47,878 bases of DNA from Candidatus Accumulibacter conexus (lineage in GTDB: Bacteria; Pseudomonadota; Gammaproteobacteria; Burkholderiales; Rhodocyclaceae): positions 1-47,878 of the forward strand of contig JAGFNJ010000041.1 in NCBI GenBank assembly GCA_017592775.1, given 5' to 3'. A program made the translations under genes and the position numbers. Below the pieces are notes generated by a model, which was not told where the DNA came from, did not search any database, and was given only the letters and a program-made list of their open reading frames with translations. Below are positions 17,963-26,988 of the stretch, piece by piece (position 1 is the first letter of the stretch; every line of letters begins with the position of its first letter).

Positions 17963-18790
17963 ATGAAAGTGCGCTCGATCTTCGTCTCGGACGTCCATCT
18001 TGGCACCCGCGGCTGTCAGGCCGAGCGTTTGCTGGAGTTTCTCCGCGAGCACGAGGCGCAGTATCTGTACCTGGTTGGCGACATCGTAGACTTCTGGGCG
18101 ATGCGTCGCGGCATCCACTGGACGCCGGCACAGAATACGGTCGTGCAGAAGATTCTGCGTCGCGCGCGACACGGTGAGCATGTCATGCTGATTCCGGGCA
18201 ACCACGACGAAGCGCTGCGCGAGTACGACGGGGTCTCCTTCGGCCAGATTCTCGTGCGCCAGGAGCACGTCCACGTCACCGCCGACGGCCGTCGCTTCCT
18301 GCTCCTGCACGGCGACGAGTTCGATCAGGTGACACGCCATCACCGCTGGCTGGCGATTCTCGGCGATGTCGGCTACGATGCGCTCGTGCGCGCCAACGCG
18401 CTGCTCGCGCGCTTGCGCCGACTCCTGCGGCGGCCAGGCTACTGGTCGCTGGCCGGCTATGCGAAGAGCCGTGTCAAGCGTGCCGTTTCCTTCATCTTCT
18501 GCTTCGAGGACTCGGTGATCCACGCCGTCAGGGCGCGCGGTCTCGATGGCGTGATCTGCGGCCATATCCACAGCGCGACGATCCAGGCCAGGGACGGGCT
18601 GACCTATGCCAACTGCGGCGACTGGGTCGATAGTTGCACCGCCATCGTCGAACACCTCGACGGCCGTCTCGAACTGATCCGCGCCTGGCAGCCGGTGCCG
18701 CTGACGGTCCCTGGCGCAGCGGCGCAAACGCGACCACAACCGGAGCCGGTCGCTGTTCCGTCCGCCGCGGCGCAGCGCGAGGCGCTGTAA
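17963..18790 (+). CDS. plcP: PlcP-type phospholipase C (LpxH-family metallophosphoesterase)
   Basis: A calcineurin-like metallophosphoesterase of 275 residues. The metal-binding blocks appear in order: SDVHLG, VGDIVDFW, IPGNHDE, LHGDEFD and GHIHSA. The family is usually annotated UDP-2,3-diacylglucosamine diphosphatase. The segments FVSDVHLGTRGCQAERLLEF and NCGDWVDSCTAIVEH match my recollection of Sinorhizobium PlcP, which cleaves phosphatidylcholine to diacylglycerol under phosphate limitation, better than LpxH. Being next to an Agt-like gene supports PlcP. A basic helix (RVKRAVSF) could bind membranes. The ATG at 17963 follows AGGGA; the longer upstream frame is unsupported. Housekeeping LpxH remains the main alternative. 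Confidence 0.75.
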   Translation: MKVRSIFVSDVHLGTRGCQAERLLEFLREHEAQYLYLVGDIVDFWAMRRGIHWTPAQNTVVQKILRRARHGEHVMLIPGNHDEALREYDGVSFGQILVRQEHVHVTADGRRFLLLHGDEFDQVTRHHRWLAILGDVGYDALVRANALLARLRRLLRRPGYWSLAGYAKSRVKRAVSFIFCFEDSVIHAVRARGLDGVICGHIHSATIQARDGLTYANCGDWVDSCTAIVEHLDGRLELIRAWQPVPLTVPGAAAQTRPQPEPVAVPSAAAQREAL

Positions 18791-18884
18791 CGCCACGGCA
18801 CCGCGCCGACGGCGCGGCGCACGCCATGGGCGGTCCCCAGCGGTTCAGCAGCAACCGGTTCGCGGCCAAGCCGCGCGAACAGAA

Positions 18885-20750
18885 TCAAGCGTCCTTGAGT
18901 TGGGCAACCGCGAGCTTGCGCAGCGTCGGCTGTTGCTTGGCGAAGTGCTCGTCCATGCGCCCGATGATCCCGTTCAGGAAGCGGACGGTTTCGACGATGT
19001 TCGGACCCTTGTTGAGCATGGCGCACTCGGCGAGGATGCTCATCGCGGCATCCGAGACCTCGGCACGCGATGGCGAGCCCTTCTTGGCCATGCCTTCGAG
19101 GATCTGCGTGGCCCAGATGACCGGTACGTGTGCCGCTTCGCACAACCAGAGGATCTCCTGCTGGACTTCCGACAGCCGCTCGAAACCGACCTCAACCGCC
19201 AGATCGCCGCGTGCGATCATGACGCCGACCGGAGGCGAATGCAGGCTCGCCAGGAGGATGTGCGGCAGATTTTCGAAGGCCTGGCGGTTCTCGATCTTGA
19301 GCACGATGCCAAGGTGGCTCGCTCCGAGCCGATAGAGTTCGTCATGCAGGCACTCGACGTCCGCAGGCCCGCGTACGAAGGAGAGGGCGACCATGTCTGC
19401 CAGCTTGACGACTTCGGGCAGATCATTGCGGTCCTTGTCGGTCAGCGCCGACATCCTGAGCGCCGTGTCAGGGAAGTTGATTCCCTTCTCGGCGCGCAGC
19501 TTGGCGCCCTGAGGCCCCGTATGGGTGATCCTGACCGTGATCCGTTCACCGTCCGCCTGGCTTACGATGCCGCCGATCTTGCCATCGTCGAACCAGACAC
19601 TCTGTCCTGGCTCAGCCTGCTCGAATGCCGCGTCGAGCGTACAGTGGATGTGCGCCGGGCTGATCACGCCGCCGTCTGCGTCACGCTCGGCGTCGGCTCC
19701 CGGCTCGTCGGCGCGGGTCAGAACCAAGTGGTCGCCTGCCAGCAGCTCGATCGGACTGACGACCGCGGGCACGTCGACGACGCGGCCGGCGCCGACCGGC
19801 TCGCCGGCACGTGTCGCGCTGACGGCAGTCCCCTCCTCGACGTAGGCTGTCCGCTCGATCTCGGACAGCCAGCACGTGCCGACCGCCTCGCGGACGTGCA
19901 ACTGGTGGTCCTGATCTCGTGCGTCGGTAAAGCAGATCAGATCGCCTGGCGCGAGTTGCGCCAGGCAGTTTCCGTCGATCCTGAGCGTGAAGCGAATGCC
20001 CCGGGGGGGCGGCACGACCGCATCCGCCGGCGTCAACCACACTTTTCCAGCGACCGCGAGGCGACCGAAAACGTCCCGCTTGGGAGCGAGCCGGATCACT
20101 CTGCCGCTGGCACGGATCGACCCGGTGCGCAGCTTGGGTCCGGCCAGATCCGCCTGGATGCGGCAGCTTCGCCCGACCGCCTGTTCGGCGCGACGCAGGT
20201 TCTCGACCATGGCGGCCCAGACTCCGGGACCATCATGGGCGCAATTGATGCGCATCACGTCCATTCCGGCGAGCAGCAGATCATGCACCAGCCGCGAATC
20301 CGATGCCGCCTCGCTGGGCATGGTGACCATGATGCGCACGGGGCGGTCGGCGGGCTCCGGCCCGAGCAGCGCTCGCGTGTGATCCCGCAACAGCAGCGGA
20401 CCGGTATGGAAATCGACCGGGGGTTCGGGCGCGGGACCAAAGCCCCTGCCGGTGAGCTGCTCCAGGATCGCCATCACCGAGTTGAGGCTCGACATGGCGT
20501 GCGGCTGGAGTATGCCGAGAGACGACAGGCCCAAGGAACCGAGATCCTGCTGCAGGCTGCGGATGTCGTGCTGGCGGATGCTGAGGTAATGGAGGAAGTT
20601 GCGGGCGCTAGCGCGATGGCTCGGTTCGATTTGCCCCAGTTCCGCTGCGTACGCCTGCTCAAGCTTGCTGGCGCCGTCGCGCAGGGTGCCGAGTTGAGCC
20701 ACCAGTCGCTCCAACTGGCGAGGCGTGAGCTGCGTGCTTTTCGTGGTCAT
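18885..20750 (-). CDS. Divergent pyruvate kinase-like protein with N-terminal extension
   Basis: A 621-residue protein whose C-terminal 480 residues carry the pyruvate kinase barrel: RIMVTMPSEAA in place of the usual TLGP opening, MRINCAHD for the NFSHG region, QADLAGPKLRTG, a lid-like B domain, DLPEVVKLADMVALSFVRG, LKIENRQAFENL, MIARGDLAVEVG and ATQILEGMAKKGSPSRAEVSD. The Glu and Asp that bind the metal (KIEN, RGD) are retained. It stops after the barrel, without the C-terminal allosteric domain, and has about 130 extra helical N-terminal residues. The ATG at 20750 follows GGGACCC. It is the last gene of the minus-strand pst run. Activity on phosphoenolpyruvate is likely but not certain. Confidence 0.8.
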   Translation of the reverse strand: MTTKSTQLTPRQLERLVAQLGTLRDGASKLEQAYAAELGQIEPSHRASARNFLHYLSIRQHDIRSLQQDLGSLGLSSLGILQPHAMSSLNSVMAILEQLTGRGFGPAPEPPVDFHTGPLLLRDHTRALLGPEPADRPVRIMVTMPSEAASDSRLVHDLLLAGMDVMRINCAHDGPGVWAAMVENLRRAEQAVGRSCRIQADLAGPKLRTGSIRASGRVIRLAPKRDVFGRLAVAGKVWLTPADAVVPPPRGIRFTLRIDGNCLAQLAPGDLICFTDARDQDHQLHVREAVGTCWLSEIERTAYVEEGTAVSATRAGEPVGAGRVVDVPAVVSPIELLAGDHLVLTRADEPGADAERDADGGVISPAHIHCTLDAAFEQAEPGQSVWFDDGKIGGIVSQADGERITVRITHTGPQGAKLRAEKGINFPDTALRMSALTDKDRNDLPEVVKLADMVALSFVRGPADVECLHDELYRLGASHLGIVLKIENRQAFENLPHILLASLHSPPVGVMIARGDLAVEVGFERLSEVQQEILWLCEAAHVPVIWATQILEGMAKKGSPSRAEVSDAAMSILAECAMLNKGPNIVETVRFLNGIIGRMDEHFAKQQPTLRKLAVAQLKDA

Positions 20751-20976
20751 TGTGGGTCCCCTGGCTGGTCTGGTGGTGGGGCGCCAAGACCCCGACGGGG
20801 AGTGTACGAGGCCATTGTTTCGGCCACGTGACGGCACCTGGAACGCGTTCACGGGGGTTCGGAGACCTGGACCACGAGGCGACGCCATCAGCGGCCACAG
20901 GGGTCATGGCGCCGTCAGCGCACACTTCGGCCGGCGTCGCGATTGCACGGCTCACGGCCGTCGGCGGACCCCGCCG

Positions 20977-22290
20977 TCAACGCCCTTTCCGTCTTCTGCC
21001 GGTGCCGAGCCTGCGCAGCATCAGGTAGGTGGCCCAGCCCATCAAACCCATCGCAGCCGCCAGCCCGGCGTAGGCGCTGGGCCATGGAATGTCCGCCGTC
21101 ATCATCGAGAATTCCGACATGCCACCGATGCCGGCAAGCATGTTGAGTGGCATGATGACGACACTGAAGATGGTGAGGCGCGACACCTGCTTGTTCTGGT
21201 TGATGTTGATGAAACCGACCGTCGCGTCCATCAGGAAGTTGATCTTGTCGAACAGAAAGGCGGTGTGGCTGTTCAGCGAATCGATATCGCGGAGGATCTG
21301 CCTCGCGTCGTCGAGCTGGCCCGGCAGGAGTCGCCGACTGCGTATCAGGAAGAAGAGGGCGCGCTGGGTGTCGAGGATGTTGCCGCGGATGCGCCCGTTG
21401 AGGCCTTCTTCCTCGGCAATGCCAGCCAGTACCGTCGCGGCGTCCTCGTCGCTCATCGCCTCGCTGAGTACCTGGCGGCCGATTTCCCCGAGTCGCTGGT
21501 AGATACTCTCCAGGACATCCGCCGAGTACTCCACGTCGGCACCGTAGAGGTCGAGGATCAGGTCGATGCTGTCCGCCGCTGAGCCGGTCTGGCTGCGGGC
21601 GCGTTGCCCCTGCAGCCGGAATACCGGCAGGTCCTCGTTGCGGACCGTGAACAGGATGCCCTGGTGTACGATGAAGACGACCGGGATGCTCTTCGATACG
21701 CCGTCGCGGTAGAGCAGGAAGTTGGACCACAGGCGAAGCGAGCCCGTTTCATCGACCTGGAAGCGCGAGCTGATCTCAAGGTCGGTGGTCTGGCCCGGGT
21801 CCGGAAGGGTGACGCCAAAGTGCTCGCCAACGTAGCGACGTTCCGGAGCGGTCGCGCCGAGCAGGTCCAGCCAGGCTGGGCGGATTCCTTCGAGATCGTG
21901 GCGGCCGCCGATGCACACCTGGCGCACACGGCCATCGACAACGTCGAAGGCGTTGATCCGGCTTTCGGCGAAGCGCGGTTCACGGCTGCCCACCAGGGTC
22001 TCACGCAGGGCGTCGGAGAGCTCCCACAGCACTTCGTTCTCGCGCGCATCCGGAAGGCACATCCAAAGCAAGTGTGCTTCGTCGATCGGCAGGGTCTCGA
22101 GCAGGCCGGCGATCGCCTGGCTCGGCATTCCGTCCAGTCTGTTGGCGATTTCCGCTACGTGCTGGCGGTGCACCAGCGATTCGACGATCGGCTGGCGCAC
22201 TCCGTGCTGACTGTGGAGCAGCCCTTCGTACAACTTCTGCTTGCTCAGCAATTCCCGTATGGCTTGCTGGGAGATGATCCGCTCCGGCAT
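20977..22290 (-). CDS. CorA-family divalent-cation channel with MgtE_N-like domain
   Basis: A 437-residue protein. The N-terminal 100 residues (IANRLDGMPSQAIAGLLETL, PDARENEVLWELSDALRETL) look like the helical MgtE N domain that gates Mg transport. The middle is the CorA cytoplasmic domain with the long stalk helix, and the C-terminus has two membrane helices. The CorA selectivity motif, normally GMN, reads GIGGMSEF here, so the Asn is replaced by Ser. The start at 22290 overlaps the stop of the upstream Fic-like gene (TGATG). It probably moves Mg or another divalent cation, useful when phosphate or polyphosphate is taken up with Mg. The ion specificity is unproven. Confidence 0.75.
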   Translation of the reverse strand: MPERIISQQAIRELLSKQKLYEGLLHSQHGVRQPIVESLVHRQHVAEIANRLDGMPSQAIAGLLETLPIDEAHLLWMCLPDARENEVLWELSDALRETLVGSREPRFAESRINAFDVVDGRVRQVCIGGRHDLEGIRPAWLDLLGATAPERRYVGEHFGVTLPDPGQTTDLEISSRFQVDETGSLRLWSNFLLYRDGVSKSIPVVFIVHQGILFTVRNEDLPVFRLQGQRARSQTGSAADSIDLILDLYGADVEYSADVLESIYQRLGEIGRQVLSEAMSDEDAATVLAGIAEEEGLNGRIRGNILDTQRALFFLIRSRRLLPGQLDDARQILRDIDSLNSHTAFLFDKINFLMDATVGFININQNKQVSRLTIFSVVIMPLNMLAGIGGMSEFSMMTADIPWPSAYAGLAAAMGLMGWATYLMLRRLGTGRRRKGR

Positions 22291-23054
22291 CAGTTGCCGC
22301 AACCCTGACGGCGGCGATCCCGGTCATGCTTGCCTGCGCCGGCGCCATTTCTCAGCGGCAGCAGGAACTCGGGTCGTGACTCCGCAAGCATGAGTTCGGC
22401 ATACCTTTTCCTGATTTTCGGCAACTGGAAGAGCGCGCGAATGCCTTTCTTCGGCACGCGACGGACGACCGACGCCGGATTGAAGTAAGCGACGGCATTG
22501 TCGACCGTGAGCACGAACGGAGGCAAACCCTCACGCAGCAGCAGAAAGCTCGCGATCAGCGAGGCGCTGCGGTGATTGCCCTCGATGAAAAGCTGCGGCT
22601 TGCTGAGAATGCGGACGAATACGCCCGCCGCCCGCTTCCACACCGATTCCTTGCGATGCATGTCGTACCATTCGAGCAGGTCACGTACGCCGTGCTCGTT
22701 GTGGAAGAAGCGCGCCTCGGTCGCGGCGACATGATTGGCGTACTCCTGCCGCCGTTCCCGACTGGTCCCACAGAGCACGGTCGTGTTGATCTCCAGCAGG
22801 CGATCGACCTGCTGCAGGTCGAAGAGATCGACCCCTTCGTTCACGCAGCGGTCGATCAGCGCGTAGCCTGCGAGCATGTTGTTGCGCACGAGGTCGACCA
22901 ACGGGTCGCGCCGTTCATCCAGACGCGCGTTGAGCTGGCCGAAGTTTTCCTGGACGTTGCGCAGGCTGCGCTCGATGACGGACAGGTTCAAGAGGTGGCA
23001 GGAAGTCATCGGCTCGACCAGCCACTCCGTCACCGGCCAGACCATGCGAACCAT
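22290..23054 (-). CDS. Fic-domain-like protein with degenerate active-site motif
   Basis: A 254-residue soluble protein. The segment KPQLFIEGNHRSASLIASFL resembles the Fic/Doc motif HxFx(D/E)GNxRxxR. The phosphate-binding GN and the first Arg are present, but the catalytic His position is Gln and the last Arg is Ser. An AMPylation reaction by the standard mechanism therefore looks unlikely. An upstream helical region includes FFHNEHGVRDLLEWYDMHR, and the C-terminus is basic. It lies between the second pstS and the CorA-like gene and is coupled to the latter by a one-base overlap. In-frame ATGs at 23054 and 23045 are both possible starts. The function is unknown; a regulatory pseudo-Fic is one reading. 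Confidence 0.6.
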   Translation of the reverse strand: MVRMVWPVTEWLVEPMTSCHLLNLSVIERSLRNVQENFGQLNARLDERRDPLVDLVRNNMLAGYALIDRCVNEGVDLFDLQQVDRLLEINTTVLCGTSRERRQEYANHVAATEARFFHNEHGVRDLLEWYDMHRKESVWKRAAGVFVRILSKPQLFIEGNHRSASLIASFLLLREGLPPFVLTVDNAVAYFNPASVVRRVPKKGIRALFQLPKIRKRYAELMLAESRPEFLLPLRNGAGAGKHDRDRRRQGCGN

Positions 23055-23112
23055 CAGCCCGCACTGGCGGCGTCGCGACCCAGGACAGCGGCCGAGCTAC
23101 CGCGGACCTCAG

Positions 23113-24168
23113 TCAATTGACCCTGCCGAGTGCCGCTTGGCTGCGGACGATCAAATCGCCAGGCAAACGGATGAAGCCCATTTCGCTGCTCATGTTCTGG
23201 CCTTCCTGCAGCCCCCAGTTGACGAAGCGTTTCAGCGCCTGTGCCTTGGCCTGATCCGTGTAGCGCTCCTTGAGCAGCAGCCAGGTCAACGAGACGATCG
23301 GGTAGGCCTCGGCGCCGTCCGGGTCCGGGATGAAAACACGCAGGTTGGCGGGAATGCGCGCGAGGTTGGCCGCGAGCGTCGCCTCGCCAACGCCATCAGC
23401 GGGTGCGACATAGCGGCCTTCCTTGTTTTCCAGGTGGGCGACCGGCAAGCCGAGGTGTTTGGCGAAGCCGAATTCGACGTACCCGATCGAGCCGGCAGTC
23501 ATCTTGACGCGCGCGGCAACCCCCTCGTTGCCACGCACCAGCATCGTGCCGGCAGCCCAACCCACGGTCTTGCCGGTACCTGGACCGCGGTCGCGCCATT
23601 GTGTGCTTGCAGCGCTGAGGTGATTGGTCAGAGCGTAGGTCGTGCCGCTGCTGTCCAGCCGTGCCACCAGCACGATCTCGCGGTCGGGCAGGTTGAGCCC
23701 GGGGTTCGTCGCCTGGATGCGCGCGTCGTTCCAGCGGGGGATCCGGCCCATCAGCAGCGCTGCATAGGTATCGCGCCGAAGCTGCAACGGCCCATTCAGT
23801 CCGGGCAGGTTATAGACGAGAGCGATCAGGCCAGCGGTCACAGGTACCAGCACGGCACCCTGCGGAGCCGCAGCGATCTGCTCGTCACTCAGGGCGGCAT
23901 CGCTGGCGGCAAAATCAACCGAGTCGGCCAGAAAGCGTTTGACGCCTTCGCCGCTACCGACCGCCTTGTAGTCCAGCACGACCGCCGGGTTGACATTGCG
24001 GTAGGCGGCGATCCACTTCCGGTAGAGCGGTGCAGGGAAGGTGGCGCCGGCACCGTTGAGGACGATGCCCGCCTCGCTCGATGCGGGCGTTTGCGCCTGC
24101 ACGCCGGGTAGCAGCAGGGTCAGGCCGGCGAAGATCGCGCCGACAGCGGCAATTCGCAGTTTTTTCAT
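23113..24168 (-). CDS. pstS: Phosphate ABC transporter substrate-binding protein PstS (second copy)
   Basis: A periplasmic phosphate-binding protein of 351 residues. The Sec signal peptide (MKKLRIAAVGAIFAGLTLLL, cleavage after VQA) precedes the PstS motifs GAGATFPAPLYRKWI, YKAVGSGEGVKRF, DFAASDAALS, RLDSSGTTYALTNHL and GSIGYVEFGFAKH. A GGAGG lies about 12 bases upstream of the ATG. It follows pstB by 21 bp in the same operon that begins with another pstS. The two PstS proteins are clearly different in sequence, so they may differ in affinity or ligand (phosphate versus analogues). Confidence 0.93.
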   Translation of the reverse strand: MKKLRIAAVGAIFAGLTLLLPGVQAQTPASSEAGIVLNGAGATFPAPLYRKWIAAYRNVNPAVVLDYKAVGSGEGVKRFLADSVDFAASDAALSDEQIAAAPQGAVLVPVTAGLIALVYNLPGLNGPLQLRRDTYAALLMGRIPRWNDARIQATNPGLNLPDREIVLVARLDSSGTTYALTNHLSAASTQWRDRGPGTGKTVGWAAGTMLVRGNEGVAARVKMTAGSIGYVEFGFAKHLGLPVAHLENKEGRYVAPADGVGEATLAANLARIPANLRVFIPDPDGAEAYPIVSLTWLLLKERYTDQAKAQALKRFVNWGLQEGQNMSSEMGFIRLPGDLIVRSQAALGRVN

Positions 24169-24189
24169 ACGGGGTCGTCGCCTCCTCGA

Positions 24190-25002
24190 TCAGCTGAACT
24201 GGCCGCTGATGTAGTCGCGCGTCAGCTTCTCGCGCGGGTTGCCGAAGATCTGCTCGGTTGGCCCCAGTTCGACGAGATAGCCGGTGCGTGTGCCGGCGGA
24301 GATGTCGACCGAGAAGAAAGCCGTGGTATCGGCCACGCGCGTTGCCTGCTGCATGTTGTGCGTGACCAGGGCGATGGTGTACTTCCTTTTCAGCTCGACC
24401 ATCAGTTCCTCGACCCGGCGGGTGGCAATGGGATCGAGTGCCGAGCACGGTTCGTCCATCAGCAGGACCGCGGGCTCGGTGGCTATGGCGCGCGCGATGC
24501 ACAGGCGCTGCTGCTGGCCACCAGAGAGTGCCAGGCCGCTGACCTTCAACTTGTCCTTGACTTCGTCCCACAAGGCGGCACCCTGCAGCGCGTCCTTGAC
24601 GCGGTCACCGATATCGCCCTTGTAGCGATTGAGGCGCAGACCGAAGGCGACGTTGTCGAAAATGCTCATGGAGAACGGGTTGGGTTGCTGGAAGACCATG
24701 CCGATGTAGCGCCGGACGACCACCGGATCGACTCCCTTGCCATAGACGTCCTGGCCCAGAAAATGCACATGGCCCTCGAAACGGAAGCCGTCGACCAGAT
24801 CGTTCATGCGGTTCAGGCTACGCAGCACCGTGCTCTTGCCGCAACCGGAAGGTCCGATGAAGCCGGTGATCCTGTTCTTCTCGATCGGCACGTGGCTGTC
24901 GCGAACAGCCATGAAGTTGCCGTAGAAGATCTTGTCGAGTTTGCAGTCCATCACCGCTGCGGTCGCTGCGGTGCCTGCGGCGGGTTGTGTGTTGGCGTTC
25001 AT
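24190..25002 (-). CDS. pstB: Phosphate ABC transporter ATP-binding protein PstB
   Basis: The ATPase of the high-affinity Pst phosphate importer (270 residues). Motifs: Walker [11 protein letters not shown]-loop VFQQPNPF, signature LSGGQQQR, Walker B VLLMDEP and H-loop VTHNMQQA. The N-terminal [16 protein letters not shown] is a normal PstB beginning after a short Ala-rich leader. The ATG at 25002 follows AAGGAACC. In many bacteria PstB also takes part in PhoR signalling through PhoU, but no phoU is present in this window. The gene is flanked by pstA and the second pstS. Confidence 0.97.
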   Translation of the reverse strand: MNANTQPAAGTAATAAVMDCKLDKIFYGNFMAVRDSHVPIEKNRITGFIGPSGCGKSTVLRSLNRMNDLVDGFRFEGHVHFLGQDVYGKGVDPVVVRRYIGMVFQQPNPFSMSIFDNVAFGLRLNRYKGDIGDRVKDALQGAALWDEVKDKLKVSGLALSGGQQQRLCIARAIATEPAVLLMDEPCSALDPIATRRVEELMVELKRKYTIALVTHNMQQATRVADTTAFFSVDISAGTRTGYLVELGPTEQIFGNPREKLTRDYISGQFS

Positions 25003-25021
25003 GGTTCCTTGCCTAGGTAGG

Positions 25022-25915
25022 TCAAAACCGCGGGCGGCCGATGATGCGGCTGACGATGTTGATGACCAGCACGATCATCACCAGTACCAGCGACGCGGCC
25101 CAAGCCAGCTCGATCTGGTTGTCGAAGGGCATGCCGGAGAAGTTGTAGATCAGGACGGCCAGCGATGCTGTCGGCCCCATCAGTTCGAGCGAGCCATCCT
25201 GGAACAGCCAATAGTTGCTGAACAACGCAGTGAACAGCAGGGGGGCGGTCTCACCGGCGGCGCGTGCCACGGCGAGCATGACGCCGGTGAGGACGGCTGG
25301 CATGCCGGTCGGCAGGACGATCTTCCAGATTACCTGGGTCCTCGTGCACCCCATGCCGTAGGCCGCATCCTTCATCGCCTTGGGCACCATCTTCAGGGCT
25401 TCCTCGGCGGTCAGCACGACGATCGGCAGCATCAGCACGGCCAGCGCCACACCGCCGGCAGGCGCCGAATAGCTGCCGGTGGTCAGGACGACCAGGGCGT
25501 AGGCAAAGACGCCGGCGAGAATCGAGGGCAGCCCGGTGAGGGTCTTGGCGGCGAAACGGGCCACGGTGGCCAACTTGCTGCCCGGACCCAATACGGAGAG
25601 AAAGATCCCCGCGAGAATGCCGACGGGAATCGCGATCAGCGCGGCAATGCCGACCATCACGAAGGTCCCGACCAGCGCATTGCCGAAGCCACCGCCCAGC
25701 TCGAAGCCAGCGGGCGGCAACTCGCTGAGCACTTCCCAGTTGAGGCGGCTCCCGCCGCGCATGATCAACATGTAAAGCACGGAGAACAGCGGTACGCTGG
25801 CGATCACGGCGCACGCCCAGGCCAGTCCGCTGAGCAAGGCGCTGCGCAGCGAGCGTCCTGCCAGCTTGCGCTGCAGGCTGGGTGCCGGCTGGCCCGAAAC
25901 GGACAGGTTCCGCAT
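25022..25915 (-). CDS. pstA: Phosphate ABC transporter permease PstA
   Basis: An inner-membrane permease of 297 residues with about six transmembrane helices, the first being [19 protein letters not shown]. The typical PstA segments are [35 protein letters not shown] and, around the EAA loop, [20 protein letters not shown]. The ATG at 25915 overlaps the pstC stop (TGATG); a GTG three bases earlier is also possible. It forms the channel with PstC. Confidence 0.95.
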   Translation of the reverse strand: MRNLSVSGQPAPSLQRKLAGRSLRSALLSGLAWACAVIASVPLFSVLYMLIMRGGSRLNWEVLSELPPAGFELGGGFGNALVGTFVMVGIAALIAIPVGILAGIFLSVLGPGSKLATVARFAAKTLTGLPSILAGVFAYALVVLTTGSYSAPAGGVALAVLMLPIVVLTAEEALKMVPKAMKDAAYGMGCTRTQVIWKIVLPTGMPAVLTGVMLAVARAAGETAPLLFTALFSNYWLFQDGSLELMGPTASLAVLIYNFSGMPFDNQIELAWAASLVLVMIVLVINIVSRIIGRPRF

Positions 25916-26880
25916 CACTTGGCTCCCCGCTGGGACATCATCATGATCGACGAACCGACGAGGTTGACCACCAGCGTGATCAGCATCAGCACCAGGGAGG
26001 CGTACATCAGCACCTCGACCTCGGCCGGCCCTGCTTCAGGGAAGTTCAGTGCCAGCAGTGCCGCCAGCGTGTTGGCCGGAGAAAACAGTGACAGACTGAT
26101 CTGGTTGGAGTTGCCGACCAGCATGGCGAGCGCCATCGTTTCGCCGAGGGCGCGACCAAGACCGAGGACCAGGGCGCCGAAGATGCCGGTAGCAGCCGTT
26201 GGCAACATGACCTTGAGAATGGCTTCCCAATGGGTGGCACCCATGCCGTAGGCAGCCTGCTTGGTCTTCAGTGGTACTGCGCGCAGCGCGTCCTGCGATA
26301 CCGCGGCGATCGTCGGCAGGATCATGATGGCGAGAACGAGTGCTGCAGGCAGAAGACCCGGGCCACTCAGGCTCGACTTGAAAAAGGGCAGCCAGCCAAG
26401 CGTTTGATGCAACCAGTCGGCCAACGGGCGAATCGCCGGAATGACGACGAAGATTCCCCAGAGCCCATAGACAACGCTGGGAATGGCGGCCAGCAGTTCG
26501 ATGATGGTGCGAAACAGCGCGGCCAGGCGTGGCGGCAGGAAGTCCTGGGTGAGGAAGATGGCCATCATGACGCCGAAAAAGCCGCCAATCAGCAAGGCCA
26601 GCAGAGAACTGTACAGCGTGCCCCAGATGGCTGGCAGGATGCCGTATTGCAGCTGGTTGGGATCCCATACCGTGCCGGCGATGAAGCCCGTGCCGTATTT
26701 CTGCATTCCAGGCACGGCCTTGCCGCCGATCTCCACGACCAGGGCAACAACCAGCAGCAGGATCAGGAAGACGCCGAAGTAGCACAGTCCGCGAAAGCCG
26801 CGATCAACCACCAACTGCGTCGCCGTGGGCGGCTGGCAAACGGAATCGTTCAGCGGCAGAACAGCAAAGGGCTTGTTCAT
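25915..26880 (-). CDS. pstC: Phosphate ABC transporter permease PstC
   Basis: An inner-membrane permease of 321 residues that pairs with PstA. Recognisable parts are the first membrane helix GLCYFGVFLILLLVVALVVE, WDPNQLQYGILPAIWGTLYS, AAIPSVVYGLWGIFVVIP, and the EAA-type loop DALRAVPLKTKQAAYGMGAT. A strong GGAGGATCTC precedes the ATG at 26880. About 108 bp separate it from the upstream pstS. I see no obvious terminator there, so the operon probably continues. Confidence 0.96.
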   Translation of the reverse strand: MNKPFAVLPLNDSVCQPPTATQLVVDRGFRGLCYFGVFLILLLVVALVVEIGGKAVPGMQKYGTGFIAGTVWDPNQLQYGILPAIWGTLYSSLLALLIGGFFGVMMAIFLTQDFLPPRLAALFRTIIELLAAIPSVVYGLWGIFVVIPAIRPLADWLHQTLGWLPFFKSSLSGPGLLPAALVLAIMILPTIAAVSQDALRAVPLKTKQAAYGMGATHWEAILKVMLPTAATGIFGALVLGLGRALGETMALAMLVGNSNQISLSLFSPANTLAALLALNFPEAGPAEVEVLMYASLVLMLITLVVNLVGSSIMMMSQRGAK

Positions 26881-26988
26881 GAGATCCTCCAGTTGGATTG
26901 TCGATCGCGGGTCGGTGGTGCGTTCGGGCTTGCCGGTGCAGGCGGTGGGCTGGGGGAGCGAGACACCGCGTCACGGCAACCTGCGCGC

